Origin: a bacterium
GTDB taxonomy: Bacteria > Electryoneota > JAOADG01
Direction: 5' to 3'
DNA: 20,282 nt
Assembly: GCA_026417415.1 (NCBI GenBank)
Contig: JAOADG010000035.1
Location: 1 to 20,282, forward strand
How positions within the stretch are numbered: the first letter of the stretch is position 1; each line of letters starts with the position of its first letter. Shown here piece after piece: positions 7,805-16,695 of this stretch. The notes under the pieces were generated by a model. That model searched no databases. It was not told the origin of the DNA and worked only from the letters and a program-made list of their open reading frames with translations. The position numbers and the translations under genes are program-made.

Positions 7805-9637
7805 TTATCCGTCACGAGACCATTTGCGTAATAATTTTCTTGCGATTTCCCCTTCAGGGCTATTCGGAGAAAACTTGATGAGCATTTCTAAGTCACGAAT
7901 TGCTTGGGCATAATCATTTTGTTGAAAATTCCGTTTTGCTCTTTCTAAAAAAAGTGAGGGTGCTCTGGCATCTGTTAAAAATTTGTCTTCAATAGTATGA
8001 AACACTTTTTCCAACAAGAAATTTAAGGATGGATTGGAATCGAAACGCGTGAATGCATCATTAGCAACACGAAAAAGAATTTCACGTTGAACTTCGTTAG
8101 ATGCATTCTGAGAAAGGTTAAGAATAGTTTGGGTAACTTGAATGTAAAGCGTATCCGAAATTGGCGTTTGGTGAATGGTACGAAACCAGGTTCTAAAAGC
8201 AGGAATGAGATTAGGAGTTTCTTGAAGTGTATTCCAGAAAATGCGTTCTTGTAATGCTTGAGTACTAATAGGATCAGCAAATGGAATTTGATTAAGCGAA
8301 GAAATGGATTGAAGTAAAATCGAATCAGTGACTTCTGGGTGAAGAACTTGAAGAAGAAAATTTTGATAGATAATCGTCCCTCTCCAAAGATTAGCATCAT
8401 TTGCTGTTAACTTGGATGCAAATTGGATTTCTTTGGATGCTTCAAGGTAATTGCCAGAACGATACAGTGCTTCAATTAACAAGGCACTCGTCTCCATTAG
8501 CTTTGTGCGGTGAGTTAAAGAATTCATTTTTCTCAGAATGGAAATGGTTTCTTTAGGATTCTTTAACAAAAAACTTCTTGCTAATCGCAAAGCAGCTTCT
8601 TCGGAATGAACCTCATTGGGATGATGGTAAAATGCACGAGACCAGTACTCACGTGCTTTGGTGATATCACCCTGTTGTTCTGCAAGTTTACCCAACAATA
8701 GCAATTGATATGCTTGCTCAACACCACTTTTCCGCTTGGCATATTCTAATGCGAGTGCTGCAGGTTCATATTGATTTTCTGCTAATAAACGATCTCCAAT
8801 CTCATATAAACGTTCACCCTTTCCATTGGCCAAAGAATCTGCAAGGATATAATCTTTTACGGCTTCCATAAACATCGCACTATGAAATTTGATACTACCT
8901 AAAACTCTATAGAGTGCAATTTTTTCTTTCAATGAAAGACCTCTTTTACGCAATTCAGTTTCAACTGTTGTAATCATTGAAAGTGTAGTTAAAGAATCAC
9001 CTGAAAATCTTGCCAATTGTGCACTCCATTCATTTTCAGAGTTTGGGTTTTGCCGAATTTGAAAGAGTACCTCTTTCAATGCACCGTCAGGATTCATCGT
9101 GTAAACATACAGATCAAAGATGAGGCGAGATAAAAATTGATAAGAAGGATTGCTCTCCCGTTTTTCTAGAAAAAATCGCAATAGTTCTTCATAGATACCA
9201 TATTGAAGGACACTATAGTACAAGGTCTGAAATGTTGATTCGTTTGGTTGATCAGAAACTGCCGCTTCCCACTGGCTACGTGTTCCAAGCACATCGCCTA
9301 AATACCAAAGCGCACAACCCAACTCCGCATGCATTTGAGTACGAATAGAAAAGGGAGCTTTCGGAAGTTCAACACTCCATTTTGTTTTTAATTCTTCATA
9401 TCGTTTTAGTCGCATAAGCATACGACTGGTGCCTAACCAAGCGTCTGCTAAATTTGGATTGATGTTACGTGCTTTTTCAAAAGCATCTAATGCTTCTTCA
9501 AATCGTTGCAGTCGCTCAAACGAATAACCTTGTTGAATCAGTTGATTAGCGATGGGATTAACGGATTGAGCAAGAACCTCAACCATAAAAATGAAAATAA
9601 ACAGAAATGCTACAGTACACAGTTTCAATGTTTTCAT
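7805..9637 (-). CDS. Secreted TPR-repeat protein
   Basis: A 610-aa helical repeat protein with a clear N-terminal signal peptide (about 1-24, hydrophobic core FLFIFIFMVEVLA), so it probably acts in the periplasm. Tetratricopeptide-like repeats are visible at about 30-97 (RFEEALDAFEKARNINPN), near 320-370 (GDITKAREYWSRAFYHHPNE) and at the C-terminus about 560-605 (NDYAQAIRDLEMLIKFSPNS); the middle is likely filled with degenerate repeats. No enzymatic motif was seen. TPR proteins usually act as assembly scaffolds. Its ATG overlaps the stop of the DUF4175-like gene (ATGA, 9634-9637), so the two are translationally coupled and probably work together. A 108-nt gap separates its stop from alaS. 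Confidence 0.88.
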   Translation of the reverse strand: MKTLKLCTVAFLFIFIFMVEVLAQSVNPIANQLIQQGYSFERLQRFEEALDAFEKARNINPNLADAWLGTSRMLMRLKRYEELKTKWSVELPKAPFSIRTQMHAELGCALWYLGDVLGTRSQWEAAVSDQPNESTFQTLYYSVLQYGIYEELLRFFLEKRESNPSYQFLSRLIFDLYVYTMNPDGALKEVLFQIRQNPNSENEWSAQLARFSGDSLTTLSMITTVETELRKRGLSLKEKIALYRVLGSIKFHSAMFMEAVKDYILADSLANGKGERLYEIGDRLLAENQYEPAALALEYAKRKSGVEQAYQLLLLGKLAEQQGDITKAREYWSRAFYHHPNEVHSEEAALRLARSFLLKNPKETISILRKMNSLTHRTKLMETSALLIEALYRSGNYLEASKEIQFASKLTANDANLWRGTIIYQNFLLQVLHPEVTDSILLQSISSLNQIPFADPISTQALQERIFWNTLQETPNLIPAFRTWFRTIHQTPISDTLYIQVTQTILNLSQNASNEVQREILFRVANDAFTRFDSNPSLNFLLEKVFHTIEDKFLTDARAPSLFLERAKRNFQQNDYAQAIRDLEMLIKFSPNSPEGEIARKLLRKWSRDG

Positions 9638-12600
9638 CGGGTTGTGTCCGGTTTACTGCTTACTTCAAAATACTGCCAATATTCACGAATTCGCTGTTGC
9701 CAAACGGGTTCAAGCCCCATTCTAGACATTTCTAACAATTTCCCTCTTAACGAGTTTTCAATCATCTTTGGATCATATTCAATAGTTACGCGTCCACCAA
9801 TTGATTGTCCGGTTTTTGATTCGCGTTTTTGTGTGTAATCTTGTTTTTGCAAGGAACGTTGTGCGTCCAATAATCGGGTTAAAATTCGTTGTTGTAACCG
9901 CTGTGTCCTTTCAGAAACCAATTTATCTTGAAGTTGTTTTTCCACTTCACTCATTTCCTCACTTAAACCTTGTAAGCGACTTGTAAGTTCACGCATTCGT
10001 TCCGATTGTTGTTCCAAACCTTTCATCATATTGGCTAATGCACCTTGTTCAGCAGCCAATTGTTGCAAAAGCCCATCAGTACCTCCGGGCATAGAACCGC
10101 CGGATAAATCCATCGGTGTTCCATCAGGCATAGGCAAACCTCCTTCACCCATCATTTGGTTGGTTTGATCATTTAGTTGTGCTTGACGACGTGCCATTTC
10201 AGCTAATGCCTGCATCATTTCTTCATAGCCGGTACTAGAGTTGCTTTTCTCTAAATCCCCTAATGCTTGCATCAAATGTGCAGCTGCTTCATTCATCGCT
10301 GCACGTGCTTGTTCTTGTTGAAATTGAGCACCACCCATGCGCTCAGTAATCAAGTTACGTGATTGAACCATCATTTGATCTGCACGTAATAAAATAGAAT
10401 TCAATCCGCGTGGTAAAAAGAACGTCTCTTTTCCTAATGTTGCTAAACTATCTATCACACTCAACAAGTTTCTACGAATGGCTTCTTGTTGTTCTGCAAG
10501 TGAACGTGCTTGTGGTGTGCGTACATCCAAGGGCGTATATTGTTGTTGAAGATCCATTTGAAGTTTGGATAGTTGCAACAATTCGCCAATTCTTCGTTGA
10601 ATTTTATTGGACACATCTTGTTTGGACTTTTCTCGTAATTGTTTATTCCAATTGGCAATTTTTTGCGCCAACGCCTCGGCTCGTCTGGCTGCTTCTCGTG
10701 CGGTCATTTTTGCATTTTGTAAATCTTGGGAAAATTGTTTAGCAGTTTGTTGAAGTGGTACAGAAGCTGCTTGATTGGGTTGTGTAGCATGGCTCATATC
10801 TTGAATATCATTTTGATCAAAATAGGGGCTTTTTTTAGCATCCTCTGCTGTTGCGGAAACTTGTTGTTCTAAAGATTTACTTTCGTTTGCTAATTTAGAA
10901 TATACTTGACTTAAAGAATCCGTCAGATGCTCTGATTTTAGGGTATCGGTCTGCATTTGATTGCGACGCGCTTGTTCAGCAACTTGTTTGGACCACTTTT
11001 CTAACATATCCAAACGTCGTTCTAAGCGAATTTGTTCAAGTAGTGATAAAGTTCTATCCAATTTTTCTAACCATTCTTTTTGGCTTAACTGGAATTTTTC
11101 CATAGCGGCTCTTATCTGATTCTGATCCATTTTTTTTAGTGCTTCTTGAAGCTCTTGAAGTGCTTGCTTAAGTTCTGGAGAGGCCAATTCATTCATCAAT
11201 TCTTGTAGTTTTGAAATTTTTTCTAAGGTTTGTTGGGCTAAGGTTCCACTTTCTTCTAACTTTTGGGACAATTCACGCAGTTCTTTTGCAGTTTTTTCTA
11301 CTTGTTCTGCCAATTGGAGTTGTTTTTCCAAAGTGCCGCGCATCTTTTCCCGTTCTTCATAATTCAATTCACCTTTTCGTTTCAACTTTTGTGCAAGTTC
11401 TTCTAAGGATTTTGCGACCAGTTGTCCGCTTTGACTTAAACTTTGTAAATCACCCGAAATAGAAGTATGCAATGCCTCGCTTTCTTGGAACCATTTTTCT
11501 AAGGAAGGAACTAACATCTTTCGCAATACGGATACACCACGGTTAGGACCTGTAATATTATTTTCATCAAATGCAGATAGATAGAATTCCACCCAATCAT
11601 CAGGAAGTAGATCATATCTTGTAACATCCCATTCTATGGCACAAAATACAGAGGTTTGAGAGGAAGTATTGGTGGATGTTTGAAGAGGCAGTGACAAAGA
11701 ATCCCAATCACCAATAGGACGATTGCCACCAAAGCGATAAACCAAATACATCTTGGCAATTCCGAAATCATCTTCAGCACGTCCGATAACAGGAAACCGA
11801 AGATTGCCGGGAATGTTCTGATCTTTTTCTGGTGTTAATAATTGAACGATAGGTATTTCATCGTTGGATAACTGAATGTATAAAGGGGTTGGAAATAAAC
11901 CGTTACGGTTTTGAAGATCTTTCAAAATGATATTCAAAGTACCACTTTGTGTAATTGTAAATACACTACTGGCTTTTTTGCCTATGAGTTTTATTCCTAT
12001 CGTATCATTCCGAAAAACACCAAACAATTGGCTTACATTTCCAACCACGTTAGCTTGAAACTCAATCCTTGTTCCAGGAAGCACTGTCAAATTTCCACCT
12101 GTAGAAATACTAGGTGGTAAACCCGTATAAAGAGGGGGCTGTAAGGTGTACATTACGTTTTCTAAACGTACTCGGTGAAACGGTGTGAGTTCTAAAGGTG
12201 GACTTTCAATATTACCCAGTTTTGCGATAAAAGTGACTTTGCCCATTCGTGGCTCTGAGCGAACGATTGCACTGTCTCCTATGAAAACAATGGGATAGGT
12301 TTTTAATCCACGAACTCCTTCTTCTTGAACTTTAAGAACACCTTGAAATGTGGTCGGTGGAGCAGTGATAACTTTTATCCGAAGAATGCGTTCAATAGGT
12401 TCATTTCTTGCAAACTCGCTATCATTTTCATCCCAAATGAGTTGATAGGGTGATTTAGGTCCAAAATCTTTTGTAGGCATTAGTAATCGCGCAACTGCTT
12501 GTCCGCCTTGTGGAAGGATTACGATAATACCCAGAAAAATCATTGCAAGTATCGTTCGTTGAAAAAATCGTAAACGTTCTTGATCTTTTGTAAAAAGAGA

Positions 12601-13002
12601 GAAGACAGACATTTGTGAGAGTTCTTGTTCTACTAACTCAATGGCATATTGAGATAGTTCAGAGGTATCCTGCATCAATTCTAAAGCATTAAGTAATCGT
12701 CCATTGCCTTTAGGGCGTCTTTGAAAATCCTTTGCAAGCAAGTAATCAGAGGGATTCTTTTTAAGATATGAAATGAAAAACCACAAGAACGGAAAAAGCA
12801 GAGGGACAATCCAAATCAAAACCAAAGAGGCAAAAAGAAAAACTCGTACTTTGGTAGAAAAATTCAAAATTGATTCTAATAAAATGATGATACTCGTAAA
12901 GAATGCTGCTAAGGGCAAAGTGAACGAATACAATTTCCAGAGACGTACGGTCCACCACTCTTTGCGATAACGGTTTAACCAAACAGATAGGATCTGATTC
13001 AT
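9634..13002 (-). CDS. DUF4175-like membrane protein with long periplasmic coiled coil
   Basis: A 1122-aa protein with three predicted membrane segments near the N-terminus (about 22-43, 54-80, 146-164). The stretch between the second and third, ending GRLLNALEL (101-109), resembles the start of the DUF4175 family. A beta-rich, probably periplasmic part follows (about 180-490) with a conserved-looking FPVIGRAEDDFGI (403-415). From about 500 the protein is mostly Gln/Glu/Lys/Leu-rich helix with strong coiled-coil character, broken near residue 990 by a Gly/Met/Pro-rich linker (MGEGGLPMPDGTPMDLSGG), with helix again to the C-terminus. Function is unknown; the layout suggests a membrane-anchored scaffold. 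Family assignment is by recognition of sequence style, not by search. It overlaps the TPR gene by 4 nt. No Shine-Dalgarno is seen. Confidence 0.82.
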   Translation of the reverse strand: MNQILSVWLNRYRKEWWTVRLWKLYSFTLPLAAFFTSIIILLESILNFSTKVRVFLFASLVLIWIVPLLFPFLWFFISYLKKNPSDYLLAKDFQRRPKGNGRLLNALELMQDTSELSQYAIELVEQELSQMSVFSLFTKDQERLRFFQRTILAMIFLGIIVILPQGGQAVARLLMPTKDFGPKSPYQLIWDENDSEFARNEPIERILRIKVITAPPTTFQGVLKVQEEGVRGLKTYPIVFIGDSAIVRSEPRMGKVTFIAKLGNIESPPLELTPFHRVRLENVMYTLQPPLYTGLPPSISTGGNLTVLPGTRIEFQANVVGNVSQLFGVFRNDTIGIKLIGKKASSVFTITQSGTLNIILKDLQNRNGLFPTPLYIQLSNDEIPIVQLLTPEKDQNIPGNLRFPVIGRAEDDFGIAKMYLVYRFGGNRPIGDWDSLSLPLQTSTNTSSQTSVFCAIEWDVTRYDLLPDDWVEFYLSAFDENNITGPNRGVSVLRKMLVPSLEKWFQESEALHTSISGDLQSLSQSGQLVAKSLEELAQKLKRKGELNYEEREKMRGTLEKQLQLAEQVEKTAKELRELSQKLEESGTLAQQTLEKISKLQELMNELASPELKQALQELQEALKKMDQNQIRAAMEKFQLSQKEWLEKLDRTLSLLEQIRLERRLDMLEKWSKQVAEQARRNQMQTDTLKSEHLTDSLSQVYSKLANESKSLEQQVSATAEDAKKSPYFDQNDIQDMSHATQPNQAASVPLQQTAKQFSQDLQNAKMTAREAARRAEALAQKIANWNKQLREKSKQDVSNKIQRRIGELLQLSKLQMDLQQQYTPLDVRTPQARSLAEQQEAIRRNLLSVIDSLATLGKETFFLPRGLNSILLRADQMMVQSRNLITERMGGAQFQQEQARAAMNEAAAHLMQALGDLEKSNSSTGYEEMMQALAEMARRQAQLNDQTNQMMGEGGLPMPDGTPMDLSGGSMPGGTDGLLQQLAAEQGALANMMKGLEQQSERMRELTSRLQGLSEEMSEVEKQLQDKLVSERTQRLQQRILTRLLDAQRSLQKQDYTQKRESKTGQSIGGRVTIEYDPKMIENSLRGKLLEMSRMGLEPVWQQRIREYWQYFEVSSKPDTTR

Positions 13003-13026
13003 AAATGAAGAAATTTGAATTTAAGG

Positions 13027-13055
13027 GTTATACTACACATACGTTTTTTCATGAA
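13027..13055 (-). promoter_or_regulatory. Candidate promoter for the DUF4175-TPR operon
   Basis: On the minus strand TTCATG (13050-13055) is followed after 17 nt by TATAAC (13027-13032), about 25 nt before the ATG at 13002. The -10 box is good (5 of 6) and the -35 box is weak (3 of 6). Confidence 0.35.
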
Positions 13056-13077
13056 CTGTAAAATGATATCGTATTAT
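13048..13077 (+). promoter_or_regulatory. Candidate promoter for the pirin gene
   Basis: On the plus strand TATTAT (13072-13077) is a good -10 box. TTCATG (13048-13053) lies 18 nt upstream and is a weak -35 box. It shares the palindrome TTCATGAA (13048-13055) with the divergent promoter on the other strand. The predicted start is about 15 nt before the ATG at 13100. Confidence 0.3.
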
Positions 13078-13099
13078 TTCTTTTACAATAGGATGCTTT

Positions 13100-13840
13100 A
13101 TGATACAAAAAATACCTGCCAATTTACGTCATTTTAAAGATTTTGGATGGCTTAAAACCTATTGGTTGTTTTCTTTTGATCAATACGTTGACCCGAATAA
13201 TATGCATTTTGGTAATCTTCGGGTATTTAATGACGATCTTTTTGAAGCCAAAAGTGGTTTTCCTACTCATTCCCATCGTGAAATGGAAATTGTAACCATC
13301 GTGCATTCTGGTGCGGTATCCCATAACGATAGTTTAGGCAGTATGACGAAAATTCAAGAACAAGAAATTCAAAGAATGTCAGCCGGAAAGTGGATCGCTC
13401 ATTCTGAATTTAATCAAGAAAATCAACCACTTCACCTTTATCAAATTTGGTTTTTGCCGCATACAAAAGGAATAGACCCTTCTTATGAACAAAAAAAGTT
13501 TCCCATTGAGTTGCGCCAGAATTGTTTGCTCCCTGTTGTGGTAGGAAATCAAATCAAAATCACAGAAGAGATGCCCATCATTCCTATCCAAATGTATTCA
13601 AATGCAGCAATTTTTTTAGCCGAATGGGAGGCAAATTTTACGAGAACCTATTCCGTTGCAAAAGTAATAAATGGAAATAATTCCCAGCGCGGTGTCTTTC
13701 TTTATCTTAAAGAAGGTCATTTGCAAGTAGATGGAACTAAGTTAGAAAAAAACGATCAACTGAGAATTACTCAACAAACCGAAATTGAAATACAGTCAAT
13801 CTCAGCAACGAGTTTTATCTTAATTGATGTGGAACTATAA
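13100..13840 (+). CDS. Pirin family protein (bicupin, YhhW-like)
   Basis: A 246-aa cytoplasmic bicupin. The N-terminal pirin domain holds the metal ligands in the usual context: His57 and His59 in FPTHSHREMEIVT (54-66), and His101 and Glu103 in WIAHSEFN (98-105). HNDSLG (75-80) and RMSAGKWIAHSE (92-103) are typical of the family. The C-terminal part (about 135-246) is the second, weaker cupin. Bacterial pirins such as E. coli YhhW can act as quercetin 2,3-dioxygenases, and others bind partner proteins; which applies here cannot be told. TAGGAT five to six bases before the ATG may serve as ribosome binding site. It is divergent from the DUF4175 gene and followed by an 88-nt gap before the permease gene. 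Confidence 0.93.
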   Translation: MIQKIPANLRHFKDFGWLKTYWLFSFDQYVDPNNMHFGNLRVFNDDLFEAKSGFPTHSHREMEIVTIVHSGAVSHNDSLGSMTKIQEQEIQRMSAGKWIAHSEFNQENQPLHLYQIWFLPHTKGIDPSYEQKKFPIELRQNCLLPVVVGNQIKITEEMPIIPIQMYSNAAIFLAEWEANFTRTYSVAKVINGNNSQRGVFLYLKEGHLQVDGTKLEKNDQLRITQQTEIEIQSISATSFILIDVEL

Positions 13841-13928
13841 AGTGTTCCGTGTTATCTGAACCGTTTGTAAAACAAAATTCTTCTACTATCTTATAGATTA
13901 GAACAATAAAATCATTTTCCCGAAAAAA

Positions 13929-14831
13929 GTGCTAATTCAGCAACTTATCAATGGAATCGTTTTAGGATGTGTCTATGCATTAATTGCATTGGGCTATACG
14001 ATGGTCTATGGAATTATGCAATTGATTAACTTTGCTCACGGCGAAATCTATATGATAGGTGCATTTGTGGGAGTGATTGGATTGGGTTGGTGGGGTGCTG
14101 AATGGCTGATTACAACGAATCCGTGGATAGTGTTGTCAGTCGCTGCTTTAGGTGCTGCGTTATTTGCGGGAGGATGGGGTTTAGCATTGGAACGGTTGGC
14201 GTATCGCCCTTTACGTGGTGCAGGACGGCTCCAACCATTAATTACTGCTTTAGGGGCTTCAATTTTTTTACAAAATTTTGTGATGGTTTCTTTAGGTGCA
14301 AGAGAAAAAGTGTTCCCAGACCTTTTTCATGGTAAAGGAATACAATTAAGTACCATAACTTTGAGTGCTTCACAAATTGCCATTTTGGTGGTTGCTCCGC
14401 TTTTAATGCTGGGGCTTACGTTTTTAGTGAAACGTACCAAATTAGGGATCGCTATGCGTGCAACCGCTCAAGACCTAAAGATGGCAAGTTTGTGTGGAAT
14501 TAATCCACAATCCATCATTGCAGTTACCTTTGTACTTGGTAGCGCACTTGCTGCCATTGCAGGCGTTTTAGTAGGTTCACTGTACGGAGTAGTTAGTTTC
14601 TACATTGGATATCAAGCCGGATTAAAGGCATTTACCGCTGCGGTGTTGGGGGGGATAGGGAATATCCCAGGTGCAATGTTAGGTGGATTTGTATTGGGAA
14701 TGATTGAAGCGCTGGGTGCTGGGTACATTAGCAGTGAATATAAAGATGTTTATGCTTTTGTAGTGTTAATAATCATTCTATTATTAAAGCCGGGCGGTTT
14801 ACTTGGGGAACGAGTTGCAGAAAAAGTTTAA
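13929..14831 (+). CDS. livH: Branched-chain amino acid ABC transporter permease, LivH type
   Basis: Inner-membrane permease subunit of a hydrophobic amino acid ABC importer. The 300 aa is normal for LivH and the sequence is almost wholly hydrophobic helices. The start LIQQLINGIVLGCVYALIAL and the segment MVYGIMQLINFAHGEIYMIG are characteristic, and the cytoplasmic loop around GIAMRATAQDLKMASLCGI fits the site that contacts the ATPase. The start is GTG at 13929; the frame is closed upstream by TAG at 13899, no ATG lies between, and the N-terminus then matches the family length. No Shine-Dalgarno is visible. The partner permease (LivM), the two ATPases and the binding protein are not adjacent. 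The next gene, thymidine phosphorylase, follows after 12 nt. Confidence 0.93.
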   Translation: MLIQQLINGIVLGCVYALIALGYTMVYGIMQLINFAHGEIYMIGAFVGVIGLGWWGAEWLITTNPWIVLSVAALGAALFAGGWGLALERLAYRPLRGAGRLQPLITALGASIFLQNFVMVSLGAREKVFPDLFHGKGIQLSTITLSASQIAILVVAPLLMLGLTFLVKRTKLGIAMRATAQDLKMASLCGINPQSIIAVTFVLGSALAAIAGVLVGSLYGVVSFYIGYQAGLKAFTAAVLGGIGNIPGAMLGGFVLGMIEALGAGYISSEYKDVYAFVVLIIILLLKPGGLLGERVAEKV

Positions 14832-14843
14832 ACCAAACTGTTT

Positions 14844-16157
14844 ATGAAAACCATAGTGGATATCATTGAACATAAACAAGCAGGTCTTGAACTATCAGAT
14901 GAAGAAATAAAGAAAATAGTTCAAGAGTACGACCAAGGGTTAATTCCTGATTATCAAATGTCTGCCTTACTTATGGCAATCTATTTTCAAGGAATGACGC
15001 CCAAAGAAACTGCAACACTTCTTCAAGCGATGGTAAACAGTGGTGAACGACTGCAATGGAGCAATCTTAATGGACCTGTGGTTGATAAACATTCTACAGG
15101 GGGTGTGGGTGATAAAATTTCGCTAATGCTTGCACCTTTATTGGCTGCAGAAGGTTGTTATGTACCGATGATATCCGGTCGCGGTTTAGGGCATACAGGT
15201 GGAACTTTAGATAAGCTTGACTCCATTCCCGGTTTCCGAACTCAATTGACACTTGAAGAAATTAAAAAACTACTCCCTAAGGTTGGATGTGTGATGGCAG
15301 GGCAAACCGAAGAAATTGCCCCAGTAGATAAAAAAATGTACGCTTTACGAGATGTTACTGCTACAATCCGTGCCATTCCACTTATAACGACTTCCATTCT
15401 ATCAAAAAAACTTTCAGAGGGATTAGATGGGTTAGTAATTGATTTAAAAGTAGGAAAAGGCGCTTTTGCTAAAGATTTTGAATTTGCAAAAAAACTTGCC
15501 GTCTCTTTATATCAGAATGCAACTGCATCAAACATTGCAACCAGAGTACTACTTACAAAAATGGATATCCCTATTGGTCAAACCATAGGAAATTGGTTAG
15601 AAGTGAAAGAGGCAATGGAATGGTTGCAAGGGAAAGAAACTAACCCTGAGTTATCTGAGTTAACCCTATCATTGGGCACAGAAGTTTTGGATGCAGTCGG
15701 TAGAGGTCCAAAAAATAAAGCGATGGAACGGTTGATTTCATTATGGAAAGGTGGATATGCCTTTGAAAAATGGTTGCAAATTGTAGAAGCACAAAAAGGT
15801 GACGTCTCGTATTTATTGAATCTAAATAAAATGCCTCAAGCCCGAGTGGTCTATTGTGTCAAAGCGAAAAAAGAAGGGTATTTGAACGGTGTAGATGCGT
15901 TGATATTTGGAAAGTTAGCCGTTTTATTAGGTGCTGGAAGAAAGGTGATGTCGGATACAATTGATCCTTTGGCTGGTTTTCGTTTTTTGAAAAAATGGGG
16001 TGATTGGGTAGAAAACGGTGAACCGATCGTTGAAATTCATACTAACCGTGAAACAATGGGAGAATTGATTTCAGAACAGTGCTATCAAGTGATTGAATTA
16101 AATGAAATTCAAGAGAAACCAACGAATTGGGTAATAGAACAATATCCAAATGAATAA
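14844..16157 (+). CDS. deoA: Thymidine phosphorylase (pyrimidine nucleoside phosphorylase family)
   Basis: Cytoplasmic enzyme that splits thymidine with phosphate into thymine and 2-deoxyribose 1-phosphate, for pyrimidine salvage. The 437 aa matches the family length. The phosphate-binding DKHSTGGVGDKISL (81-94), the glycine-rich SGRGLGHTGGTLDKLDSIPG (111-130) and the substrate-binding YALRDVTATI (166-175) with Arg169, and SILSKK (184-189) with Ser184 and Lys188, are all intact. VPMISG (107-112) carries Met where Bacillus-type broad pyrimidine nucleoside phosphorylases have Lys, which favours a thymidine rather than a uridine/thymidine enzyme; this point rests on remembered comparison. It lies 12 nt after livH and 9 nt before the OsmC gene, so the three are probably one operon. 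Confidence 0.94.
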   Translation: MKTIVDIIEHKQAGLELSDEEIKKIVQEYDQGLIPDYQMSALLMAIYFQGMTPKETATLLQAMVNSGERLQWSNLNGPVVDKHSTGGVGDKISLMLAPLLAAEGCYVPMISGRGLGHTGGTLDKLDSIPGFRTQLTLEEIKKLLPKVGCVMAGQTEEIAPVDKKMYALRDVTATIRAIPLITTSILSKKLSEGLDGLVIDLKVGKGAFAKDFEFAKKLAVSLYQNATASNIATRVLLTKMDIPIGQTIGNWLEVKEAMEWLQGKETNPELSELTLSLGTEVLDAVGRGPKNKAMERLISLWKGGYAFEKWLQIVEAQKGDVSYLLNLNKMPQARVVYCVKAKKEGYLNGVDALIFGKLAVLLGAGRKVMSDTIDPLAGFRFLKKWGDWVENGEPIVEIHTNRETMGELISEQCYQVIELNEIQEKPTNWVIEQYPNE

Positions 16158-16166
16158 GGAAAGTAT

Positions 16167-16586
16167 ATGAAAACAAAAACCAAATGGATTGATGGATTGC
16201 TCATGTTGTCGGAAGCAGAAACGGGTCATGGATTACCTCTTGCTTCAAGATTAAACGAGAGCGAAAAGCTGAATGGGATACGGCCTGTAGAACTGCTTTT
16301 GCATGCTTTAGCTGGTTGTAGTGGAATGGATGTGATTTCAATACTAAAGAAAATGAAACAACCTGTAGAAAAATTTTGGATTGAAGTAGAAGGTGAACGT
16401 GCAAGCGAACATCCGAAAGTATTTACGAAAATTCACGTTACATATTTTTTTCAAGGACAAGGTTTAGAACCAGAGAAAGTTGAACGTGCAATTCATCTCT
16501 CTCATGAAAAATATTGTAGTGTAAGCGCTATGCTTAGTAAATCGTGTGAAATCACAACTTCTTATGTGATCAATCCATCAGATTGA
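16167..16586 (+). CDS. OsmC family protein (probable thiol peroxidase)
   Basis: A 139-aa protein of the OsmC/Ohr family, expected to reduce organic hydroperoxides through a two-cysteine centre in the cytoplasm. The paired cysteines are present at Cys51 (ALAGCSGMDV, 48-57, at the head of the central helix) and Cys117 (EKYCSVSAML, 114-123). The sequence resembles the YhfA-like subgroup more than classical Ohr, and members of that subgroup often have no tested activity. A Shine-Dalgarno AAGGA lies about 7-8 nt before the ATG. It is the last gene of the livH-deoA operon; a hairpin terminator begins 2 nt after its stop. Confidence 0.92.
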   Translation: MKTKTKWIDGLLMLSEAETGHGLPLASRLNESEKLNGIRPVELLLHALAGCSGMDVISILKKMKQPVEKFWIEVEGERASEHPKVFTKIHVTYFFQGQGLEPEKVERAIHLSHEKYCSVSAMLSKSCEITTSYVINPSD

Positions 16587-16588
16587 GC

Positions 16589-16631
16589 ACTCTTAGAGTG
16601 TGAAAGAAACAAATACCTCTAAGAGTTTTTT
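16589..16631 (+). terminator. Intrinsic terminator after the OsmC gene
   Basis: ACTCTTAGAG (16589-16598) pairs perfectly with CTCTAAGAGT (16617-16626) across an 18-nt loop and is followed directly by a run of six T (16626-16631). The long loop is unusual. The left arm can also fold on itself as CACTC-TTA-GAGTG (16588-16600), which would compete with the full stem. Confidence 0.7.
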
Positions 16632-16695
16632 AAATAGTAAACTCAAGGAAAAATCTATAGTTAGAAAAATATTTGATTCATATCACATCGAAAAA

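Noticed and set aside
8023-8400. 125-aa minus-strand frame
   Set aside because: It is an alternative frame inside the TPR gene, with a Phe/Leu-rich composition typical of a shadow frame in AT-rich DNA.
9506-9838. 110-aa plus-strand frame across the TPR/DUF4175 junction
   Set aside because: It is antisense to two well supported genes and shows no motif or ribosome binding site.
10410-10742. 110-aa hydrophobic plus-strand frame
   Set aside because: Antisense to the Gln/Glu-rich coiled coil; the complement of such codons naturally reads as Leu/Phe/Val and imitates a membrane protein.
13831-13848. GGAAC...GTTCC hairpin at the end of the pirin gene
   Set aside because: The stem is only 5 bp with an 8-nt loop and no T run, and it overlaps the stop codon, so it is not a convincing terminator.
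13841-13928. Promoter before livH
   Set aside because: TATAGA (13892-13897) resembles a -10 box, but no acceptable -35 box lies at the right distance, so the trio may depend on read-through.
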